From contig CAISOQ010000222.1 in assembly GCA_903887095.1 (NCBI GenBank), positions 1-11,357 on the forward strand: a stretch of DNA of 11,357 nucleotides. Direction: 5' to 3'. Both the position numbers and the translations under genes were made by a program. This stretch comes from an uncultured Flavobacteriia bacterium. Its GTDB lineage: Bacteria > Bacteroidota > Bacteroidia > Flavobacteriales_D > Crocinitomicaceae. The notes beneath the pieces were generated by a model, which saw only the letters and a program-made list of their open reading frames with translations, had not been told where the DNA came from and did no database searches. Shown in pieces: positions 1 to 5,138 of this stretch (its first letter is position 1; every line of letters starts with the position of its first letter).

Positions 1-515
1 CACCGTTTTAACCAACGATGTGTCATATGCATCGACCTCTTTGCATAATTATAATCACAAGGATATGGAGTACATTCGTCAAATGCCATTATGATGTCCG
101 CCCCAATTACTCGCTGAATATCAATAGCACGTTCAGGAGTGAAAAAATGATAACTTCCATCAATATGAGATTGGAATTTTACTCCCTCCTCATTGATTTT
201 CCGAGAACCGCTCAAAGAATAAACCTGGTAACCTCCACTATCTGTCAACATTGGACGCTCCCACCCTATAAACTGATGCAATCCTCCAGCAGATTCAATT
301 ACATCAAGTCCCGGGCGCAAGAACAAATGGTAGGTGTTTCCGAGAATAATTTGAGCCTCTACATCATCTCTCAATTCTTGTTGATGCACCCCTTTTACGG
401 AACCAGCCGTACCAACAGGCATAAAAATTGGGGTTTCAATAGCGCCATGTTCTGTTTGTAGAAGACCTGCTCTAGCCTTAGATTTTGTATCCTTTGATAG
501 GAGTTCGAAGTGCAT
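1..515 (-). CDS. tgt: Queuine tRNA-ribosyltransferase (tRNA-guanine transglycosylase), N-terminal part, cut by window edge
   Basis: Tgt swaps guanine for a queuine precursor (preQ1 in bacteria) at the wobble position of GUN-anticodon tRNAs in the cytoplasm. Reading the minus strand from the ATG at 515-513 gives 171 continuous residues before the left edge, somewhat under half of the usual length of about 375. Family hallmarks are clear: TPIFMPVGT at residues 28-36, LGNTYHL at 58-64, the active-site TDSGGYQ at 91-97 with Asp92, and DECTPYP at 146-152. The nucleophilic Asp and the C-terminal Cys3His zinc site lie outside the window. The start fits the family because MHFELLSKD is a typical Tgt N-terminus. 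The gene diverges from the glycosyltransferase at 593 and has a good TATCTTTG -7 box 23 bp upstream. No frameshift is seen. The call rests on recognised motifs and is secure. Confidence 0.96.
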   Translation of the reverse strand, partial: MHFELLSKDTKSKARAGLLQTEHGAIETPIFMPVGTAGSVKGVHQQELRDDVEAQIILGNTYHLFLRPGLDVIESAGGLHQFIGWERPMLTDSGGYQVYSLSGSRKINEEGVKFQSHIDGSYHFFTPERAIDIQRVIGADIIMAFDECTPYPCDYNYAKRSMHMTHRWLKR

Positions 516-537
516 AAATTGTTGAAAAATAAACGCA

Positions 538-576
538 GCAAAGATACATGTATTTCGATTAGCACCCCATCTTTGC
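538..576. repeat. 8-bp inverted repeat in the tgt/glycosyltransferase divergent promoter region
   Basis: GCAAAGAT at 538-545 and ATCTTTGC at 569-576 are perfect reverse complements separated by 23 bp. Each arm contains the core of a -7 box pointing outward: TATCTTTG toward tgt, and the weaker CATCTTTG (568-575) toward the glycosyltransferase at 593. The symmetry may therefore reflect two back-to-back promoters or an operator for a dimeric regulator. The sequence alone cannot distinguish these. Confidence 0.45.
539..546 (-). promoter_or_regulatory. tgt: Bacteroidota-type -7 box for tgt (TATCTTTG)
   Basis: Read on the minus strand, 546-539 is TATCTTTG, an exact match to the Bacteroidota -7 consensus TAnnTTTG. 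It ends 23 nt before the tgt ATG, a plausible leader length. No TTG-type -33 element is visible at the usual spacing; the nearest TTTG (581-578) is about 31 nt away. The box is also one arm of the inverted repeat at 538-576. Confidence 0.5.
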
Positions 577-592
577 ACAAAGCTTTCAATAG

Positions 593-1729
593 ATGCATTT
601 TTTGCCAACTTTCGAGATCGGTTTACCATTTTTTCTATTTCTGTTTTTTGCAACGATGGCATTGTTCAATATGTTGTTCACTTTGCTCGTCTATGGAAAA
701 ATGGCATTTTACAAGGAACGACCAACATTGGATGCTATAAGTTTACCACCAGTCAGTGTCATAATCGTTGCAAGAAATGAAGCTGACAACCTCTACGAGA
801 AACTGCCATTTATTTTAGATCAGGATTACCCAAAATTTGAAGTCATCGTAGTCAATCATCAAACGACAGATGACTCCGTGCATATTTTGGGTGCTTTGTG
901 CCGTCAATACAGTAATTTACGATTTATTGATCTTGAAAAAAATCACCATTCAAAATATGGTAAAAAATTGCCTTTAACGGTTGGAATAAAAGGTGCAAAA
1001 TATGAAAATATGGTGTTCACGGATGCCGATTGCAAACCAACAACCAATCAATGGTTACGAAGCATGGCCAGTAGATTTATTCCTGGAAAAGAGCTTGTTC
1101 TCGGCTATGCTCCTATCCACAAAGAAAGAGGATTTTTGAATCGCGTTATTCGTTTTGATACTGCCTGGATTGCTGTAAGTTATTTTTCAATGGCGCTTGC
1201 CCGATTGCCCTACATGGGCGTTGGACGAAATATTGCTTACACAAAAAAATTGTTTTATTCTGTAAATGGTTTCAAGTCCCATTACTCGCTTGCCTCTGGT
1301 GATGACGATCTTTTTGTCCAGGAAAGTGCACGAGGGAATAACTACAGCATCAATATCGATGTCAATTCCTTTTGCTACTCCAAAGGCAGTTACAGTTGGC
1401 TCAATTGGATTGGTCAAAAAACAAGGCATTACACTACTTCGAGTCGCTATAAGGTTATTAAGAAAATGATGTTAGGAATATATCCTTTCAGCCTGTTGAT
1501 GTTAACTGTTTCCTTTGTTATTTTGATGTTCGATACTGACTTTCGATGGTTAGTACTATCAGTGTATCTGTTCATCACCTTCTTAAAATGGTGGATACAG
1601 GGGCGATGTTTTGGGAAGATCAAGGAATCTTCATTTGTTCGATTCCTTCCTTTATGGGACTTGTTTTACGCGCTTCTGATACCTGTACTGTACTACTCCT
1701 CGGAAAAAAAGGAGTCTAACAGATGGTAG
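593..1729 (+). CDS. Membrane-anchored family 2 glycosyltransferase
   Basis: This 378-residue inverting GT-A glycosyltransferase probably adds a sugar to a cell-envelope glycan or lipid at the cytoplasmic membrane; its substrate cannot be read from sequence. Residues 12-36 form an N-terminal membrane helix. The GT2 domain begins at PVSVIIVARNEADNL (53-67). It contains the metal-binding DAD motif (TDADC, 143-147), the acceptor-site GDDD (236-239) and QKTRHY (275-280), which resembles the Q/RxxRW motif of GT2 enzymes. Three C-terminal helices follow, at about 294-313, 317-335 and 352-368. The first ATG is kept because it precedes the whole N-terminal helix. The gene diverges from tgt. Its last 7 bp overlap the sigma factor gene, so the two are probably co-transcribed and translationally coupled. 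The family is certain; the specific role is unknown. Confidence 0.9.
   Translation: MHFLPTFEIGLPFFLFLFFATMALFNMLFTLLVYGKMAFYKERPTLDAISLPPVSVIIVARNEADNLYEKLPFILDQDYPKFEVIVVNHQTTDDSVHILGALCRQYSNLRFIDLEKNHHSKYGKKLPLTVGIKGAKYENMVFTDADCKPTTNQWLRSMASRFIPGKELVLGYAPIHKERGFLNRVIRFDTAWIAVSYFSMALARLPYMGVGRNIAYTKKLFYSVNGFKSHYSLASGDDDLFVQESARGNNYSINIDVNSFCYSKGSYSWLNWIGQKTRHYTTSSRYKVIKKMMLGIYPFSLLMLTVSFVILMFDTDFRWLVLSVYLFITFLKWWIQGRCFGKIKESSFVRFLPLWDLFYALLIPVLYYSSEKKESNRW
1708..1714 (+). promoter_or_regulatory. Shine-Dalgarno-like sequence for the sigma factor gene
   Basis: AAAGGAG at 1708-1714 ends 8 nt before the ATG at 1723, which is textbook spacing. It lies inside the last codons of the glycosyltransferase gene. 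It is notable because the other genes here show no such sequence, as is usual in Bacteroidota. It supports the 1723 start even though that start overlaps the upstream gene. Confidence 0.5.
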
Positions 1730-2328
1730 AAACTGAACATTTATCCGACAAAGCAAAACATGATCTTGTATTAGTCGAAGCTGCAAGAAAAGGTGATCAA
1801 GCTGCCTATGCGGAGCTTATGGATCGTTACCGAGAATCCATTTATTTCATGATGCTGAAGATGGTGAAGCACCAGGATGATGCAGATGATTTAACAATCG
1901 AAGCGTTCGGGAAAGCATTCAGTAGACTTGATCAATATTCTCCGAGCTTTGCATTTAGTACTTGGCTATTCAAAATTGCATCCAATAACTGCATCGATTT
2001 CATTCGAAAAAAACGCATCAAAGTGACATCTATGGATACCGGAATCACAACTGATGACGGCGAAGTAATTTATGTAGATGCTAAGTCGCATACAATGGAT
2101 CCCGAACAGACGGTTATTCACAGTCAAAAGGTCGTTCATATGAGAATGCTGGTTAGTAAATTAAAACCTCGCTACAGAGAACTTATAGAAAAAAGGTACT
2201 TTGAAGAACTGAGTTACGAAGAAATTGCCGAAGAATTGAACCTGCCATTGGGAACTGTTAAAGCTCAGTTATTTCGAGCAAGAGATTTCCTCGCAAACAT
2301 GATGGATAAAACAAAAGACACGATCTAA
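1723..2328 (+). CDS. RNA polymerase sigma factor, ECF / sigma-70 family
   Basis: This 201-residue group 4 (ECF-type) sigma factor directs RNA polymerase to a set of promoters that cannot be predicted here. Region 2 spans about residues 27-98, from AAYAELMDRYRESIY through the -10-recognition and core-binding segment ending NNCIDFIRKKR. A linker of about 45 residues containing an acidic stretch (TTDDGEVIYVD) separates it from region 4 at about 145-193, whose helix-turn-helix reads LSYEEIAEELNLPLGTVKAQ (163-182). There is no region 1.1 or region 3, consistent with ECF type. The ATG lies 7 bp inside the glycosyltransferase gene and is preceded by AAAGGAG. No anti-sigma gene follows; the next gene is rsmG, 14 bp downstream. 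Regulation may therefore be transcriptional, or the anti-sigma may be encoded elsewhere. Confidence 0.92.
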   Translation: MVETEHLSDKAKHDLVLVEAARKGDQAAYAELMDRYRESIYFMMLKMVKHQDDADDLTIEAFGKAFSRLDQYSPSFAFSTWLFKIASNNCIDFIRKKRIKVTSMDTGITTDDGEVIYVDAKSHTMDPEQTVIHSQKVVHMRMLVSKLKPRYRELIEKRYFEELSYEEIAEELNLPLGTVKAQLFRARDFLANMMDKTKDTI

Positions 2329-2342
2329 TACAACTCTTAAAA

Positions 2343-2972
2343 ATGTCTGTCCAGATAATTTTTGACAACTTCCCAGATCTGTCTGAAAAACAAAAAGAAC
2401 AATTCACTCAGCTTGAGGCAATCTATTCGTATTGGAATGCTCAAATTAATGTCATCAGTAGAAAAGACACCGAAAATTTCTACGAACGCCACGTGCTTCA
2501 TTCATTAGGCATCGCCAAGGTTGCGTCTTTTGCTACAAACACGACCGTTTTGGACATTGGAACTGGTGGTGGTTTTCCAGGTATTCCTTTGGCAATATTA
2601 TTTCCCGAAACGACATTCACTTTGGTTGATTCAATTGGAAAAAAAATTAAAGTAGTTAACGAAGTTGCTTTGGCCATTGGCCTCAAAAATGTAACTGGCA
2701 TTCATGCCCGAGCTGAAGAATTAAAAGAATCTTTTGATTTCATAGTTAGTCGTGCTGTGACAGCCATGCCTGTCTTCCTTACTTGGACGAAGGGAAAAAT
2801 AAAAAAGAAAGGACACAATTCTATCCCTAACGGTATTCTTTATTTAAAAGGTGGTGATTTAAGCGAAGAATTATCAGGTATAAAAGGCTGCACACTTTTT
2901 CCTCTTAACATCTATTTTAAAGCGGATTTTTTTGACACTAAAAAGGTTGTATACCTACCTATAGCCCATTAA
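2343..2972 (+). CDS. rsmG: 16S rRNA (guanine-527 N7) methyltransferase RsmG (GidB)
   Basis: RsmG uses S-adenosylmethionine to methylate N7 of G527 in the 530 loop of 16S rRNA; loss of the enzyme is known to give low-level streptomycin resistance. The 209-residue protein has the family pattern: NVISRKD at 36-42, HVLHSL at 50-55, the SAM-binding glycine-rich loop DIGTGGGFPGIPLAI at 71-85, LVDSIGKK at 94-101 ending the next strand, and VSRAVTAM at 135-142. Its length is normal for Bacteroidota. It starts 14 bp after the sigma factor stop, so it probably shares that transcript. The link to sigma factor and glycosyltransferase looks like operon packing rather than shared function. No anomaly is seen. 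Confidence 0.96.
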   Translation: MSVQIIFDNFPDLSEKQKEQFTQLEAIYSYWNAQINVISRKDTENFYERHVLHSLGIAKVASFATNTTVLDIGTGGGFPGIPLAILFPETTFTLVDSIGKKIKVVNEVALAIGLKNVTGIHARAEELKESFDFIVSRAVTAMPVFLTWTKGKIKKKGHNSIPNGILYLKGGDLSEELSGIKGCTLFPLNIYFKADFFDTKKVVYLPIAH

Positions 2973-2998
2973 AAATCAATCGAATCAACTCTTTTTAT

Positions 2999-3006
2999 TA
3001 ATTTTG
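2999..3006 (+). promoter_or_regulatory. cysC: Candidate -7 box immediately before cysC (TAATTTTG)
   Basis: TAATTTTG matches TAnnTTTG exactly and ends 7 bp before the cysC ATG at 3014. With transcription starting a few bases after the box, the cysC mRNA would have almost no leader. No TTG -33 element is seen upstream. The match could be chance in this AT-rich spacer. Confidence 0.35.
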
Positions 3007-3013
3007 GTCGTCT

Positions 3014-3601
3014 ATGAATAATCTGACCAAACAATTCTTTTCAATTGATCGCAATCAACGTATTGCCTCAAATGGCCATAATTCTTTCTTAATTTGGTTT
3101 ACAGGTCTTTCGGGAAGTGGAAAGTCTACTTTAGCTAATTTACTTGAAGTAGAACTGCACAAAAAAGGAATCAAAACTTTTTTACTGGATGGCGACAACA
3201 TGCGGCTCGGACTCAACAAGGATCTGGGTTTTTCAGAAAATGACAGAGGTGAAAACATACGACGTATTGGTGAAGTTGGCAACTTGATGGTTGATGCCGG
3301 ACTTGTGACTTTAGCTGCTTTTGTCTCTCCATTTGAGAAAGATAGAGAAATGGTCAGAAACATACTTGGCAAAGAAAAATACATTGAAATTTACGTTAGC
3401 ACCCCACTTGAAGAATGCATAACTAGAGATGTCAAAGGATTGTATAAAAAAGCATTAAAAGGTGAAATAACAGATTTCACAGGCGTCTCTTCCCCTTATG
3501 AATCCCCAACTAAAGCAGATCTGACAATTGACACAACCGGCAAAGAACTGAGCGAATGTCTCGAAGCAATTTTAGCTGTTGTTCTTCAAAAATTAAACTA
3601 A
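3014..3601 (+). CDS. cysC: Adenylylsulfate kinase (APS kinase)
   Basis: CysC phosphorylates adenosine 5'-phosphosulfate (APS) with ATP to give PAPS, the activated sulfate used for sulfation or for assimilatory reduction. The 195-residue protein is a complete stand-alone kinase, not fused to CysN. The P-loop GLSGSGKS lies at 31-38, DGDNMR at 59-64, GFSENDRGENIRRIGEV at 72-88 (the APS-binding arginine/asparagine segment), SPFEKDRE at 105-112 and KGLYKKA in the lid at 141-147. The gene begins 41 bp after rsmG, behind a possible promoter of its own. Its stop codon overlaps the cysQ start as TAATG, so the two are almost certainly translated together. ATP sulfurylase genes (cysD, cysN) are not adjacent, which is less common than a full cysCDN cluster. 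Confidence 0.96.
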   Translation: MNNLTKQFFSIDRNQRIASNGHNSFLIWFTGLSGSGKSTLANLLEVELHKKGIKTFLLDGDNMRLGLNKDLGFSENDRGENIRRIGEVGNLMVDAGLVTLAAFVSPFEKDREMVRNILGKEKYIEIYVSTPLEECITRDVKGLYKKALKGEITDFTGVSSPYESPTKADLTIDTTGKELSECLEAILAVVLQKLN

Positions 3602-4389
3602 TGCAAAAGGAATTAGAAATTGCAATCAAAGCTGCTTTAAAAGCGGGTGAAGCTATCTTGGAAATTTACGATAAAGAAGACTTCGGAATTGAACTAAAAA
3701 GTGACAATACGCCACTTACTCGAGCAGATTTGGCTTCACACGCTATCATAATAAACGAATTGAAAGACAGTTCAATTCCGGTTTTATCTGAAGAAGGAAG
3801 ATCAATTCCGTATGAGGAACGAAAAAACTGGTCAAAACTTTGGATTGTTGACCCTATTGACGGTACCAAAGAATTCATAAAACGAAATGGCGAATTCACA
3901 GTTAACATTGCCCTCATTGAAGACAACACGCCAACACTTGGTGTAATCTATGTGCCTGTTACTGGTGAGTTATTTTTCGCATCTAGCGATACTGGAACAA
4001 AGAAAACGAACGCTGTAAATCCCAAATCGACTGTTCAGTCGGTTTTCACGAACTCGATTGATCTGCCCCTTAAAAAACTTAACCAAGAATATACGGTTGT
4101 TGCAAGTCGATCACACATGAATTCGGAAACTGAATCCTATATTGCAGCATTAAATTTAAAGCATGGTAAAGTAAACACCATATCAAAAGGGAGTTCCCTA
4201 AAGTTGTGTCTAGTCGCAGAAGGAGCAGCGGATTGCTATCCACGATTTGCGCCAACAATGGAATGGGACATTGCAGCAGGCCATGCAATTTGTAAGTACG
4301 CTGGATTCAACGTTATAGATCAAAAAACAATGAAAGAGATGGTATATAACAGGGAAGAGTTATTGAACAATTGGTTTATCGTTCAGTAA
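3601..4389 (+). CDS. cysQ: 3'(2'),5'-bisphosphate nucleotidase CysQ
   Basis: CysQ hydrolyses 3'-phosphoadenosine 5'-phosphate (PAP), the by-product of PAPS use, to AMP, relieving PAP toxicity; it also controls PAPS levels. With the start at 3601 the protein has 262 residues and belongs to the inositol-monophosphatase superfamily. The metal-binding residues are intact: EEG at 64-66, DPIDGTKEF at 84-92, and WDIAAGHA at 222-229. ATG 3601 is preferred over an in-frame ATG at 3556 because the latter would add 15 residues read from within cysC in another frame, and because MQKELEIAIKAALKAGEAIL begins like the family. The TAATG overlap with cysC gives a PAPS-synthesis/PAP-removal pair. The stop codon directly abuts the stop of the convergent gene at 4390. 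Confidence 0.95.
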   Translation: MQKELEIAIKAALKAGEAILEIYDKEDFGIELKSDNTPLTRADLASHAIIINELKDSSIPVLSEEGRSIPYEERKNWSKLWIVDPIDGTKEFIKRNGEFTVNIALIEDNTPTLGVIYVPVTGELFFASSDTGTKKTNAVNPKSTVQSVFTNSIDLPLKKLNQEYTVVASRSHMNSETESYIAALNLKHGKVNTISKGSSLKLCLVAEGAADCYPRFAPTMEWDIAAGHAICKYAGFNVIDQKTMKEMVYNREELLNNWFIVQ

Positions 4390-4929
4390 TCAATTCAATT
4401 TATACTTCTTAAAGAAAGCATCCCAATTCCAAACAAAGTTGCTCATCACCTCATCCATTCTCTTCAAGAAAAGAGGATTTGGCGCTTGCATTCTTCTGAA
4501 ATACTCATCTTGGAATTGATTCAATTTGTATTTGTAAAAGATAGCTTTTGACATTCCGTAAACCATATTTTTACTCGGATGATTCACTTTAGCAATAAAA
4601 CTCTGGTATTCACGAATCATTTTTGTGAAGTCCACTTCTGGAATGGCATAAATCTTTGAAAGCTTTTCAAAAATAATTTTCTCAACCCTCGCGGCTTGAT
4701 CTGCATCAAAGGTACTTTCCAAATAAGAAAGATTCCCAACGATAACAATCAAACCAAATTCACCCTCATCATTATCTGAAATAGCAGGAGAGTTAACAAA
4801 AGCAACGTCTTCGTTTATAATCTGAGCTACCTCCTTAAATCCATTATCAACTGTATCAAAGATTGAATTGATAAAGATATTGGCAACCTGATTGTCCGAT
4901 AATTTTCGTTTCAGAATAGTACCAAGCAT
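4390..4929 (-). CDS. Uncharacterised 179-residue cytoplasmic protein
   Basis: I do not recognise a named domain, although the sequence has the feel of a conserved Bacteroidota hypothetical protein. It has no signal peptide or membrane helix and looks globular and mixed alpha/beta. A basic N-terminus (LKRKLSDNQVANIF, 6-19) leads to an acidic stretch SDNDEGEFG (51-59), a hydrophobic beta-like segment LIVIVGNLSYL (60-70), and a helical, aromatic-rich C-terminal half ending WNWDAFFKKYKLN. No catalytic motif stands out. The start is chosen because the next in-frame Met is residue 104 and an in-frame stop lies just upstream. It is convergent with cysQ with no bases between the stop codons. A doubtful ORF (4856-5119) overlaps its 5' end. 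Codon use resembles its neighbours, so I think the gene is real but its function is unknown. Confidence 0.75.
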   Translation of the reverse strand: MLGTILKRKLSDNQVANIFINSIFDTVDNGFKEVAQIINEDVAFVNSPAISDNDEGEFGLIVIVGNLSYLESTFDADQAARVEKIIFEKLSKIYAIPEVDFTKMIREYQSFIAKVNHPSKNMVYGMSKAIFYKYKLNQFQDEYFRRMQAPNPLFLKRMDEVMSNFVWNWDAFFKKYKLN

Positions 4930-5119
4930 TGTTAATCTTTTGTTGTAATTCGTTTAATACAAATTTAAAGTCTGAGTAGTGCCTTTTCATCTTATGAATC
5001 AATAGGTTTTCAACTAAGTTTTCAACACATGAAGAACGCTTGTTGAAATCGAAACTATAATTCACTGAAAGTTTAATAAATCTAAGAAAAATAATTTCAC
5101 CCACCTCATCGTAAACCAT
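4856..5119 (-). CDS. Doubtful 87-codon ORF overlapping the 5' end of the 179-residue gene
   Basis: This minus-strand frame reads from an ATG 19 bp before the ATPase start and ends inside the next gene, overlapping it by 74 bp in another frame. The first 60 or so residues look protein-like (for example MVYDEVGEIIFLRFIKLSV and SDFKFVLNELQQKINNAW), with ordinary codon choice, a hydrophobic-charged pattern and no signal peptide. The part inside the overlap (about residues 63-87) looks less natural. No domain is recognised. Alternatively this stretch is simply the promoter and leader region between two divergent genes. It is otherwise the only content of the 209 bp from 4930 to 5138. Confidence 0.3.
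   Translation of the reverse strand: MVYDEVGEIIFLRFIKLSVNYSFDFNKRSSCVENLVENLLIHKMKRHYSDFKFVLNELQQKINNAWYYSETKIIGQSGCQYLYQFNL
4960..4967 (-). promoter_or_regulatory. Candidate -7 box for the 179-residue gene (TAAATTTG)
   Basis: On the minus strand 4967-4960 reads TAAATTTG, matching TAnnTTTG, 30 nt before the ATG at 4929. No matching TTG -33 element is visible. It lies inside the doubtful 87-codon ORF, and if used it would argue that this ORF is non-coding leader. Confidence 0.3.
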
Positions 5120-5138
5120 AATTTAACATTTAAAAAGA

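Noticed and set aside
18..461. 147-codon plus-strand ORF
   Set aside because: It lies antisense to the clear Tgt coding frame on the minus strand and has no protein signature of its own.
3556..3600. Upstream in-frame ATG for cysQ
   Set aside because: It adds 15 residues read from inside cysC in another frame; the TAATG junction at 3599-3603 and family N-termini support 3601.
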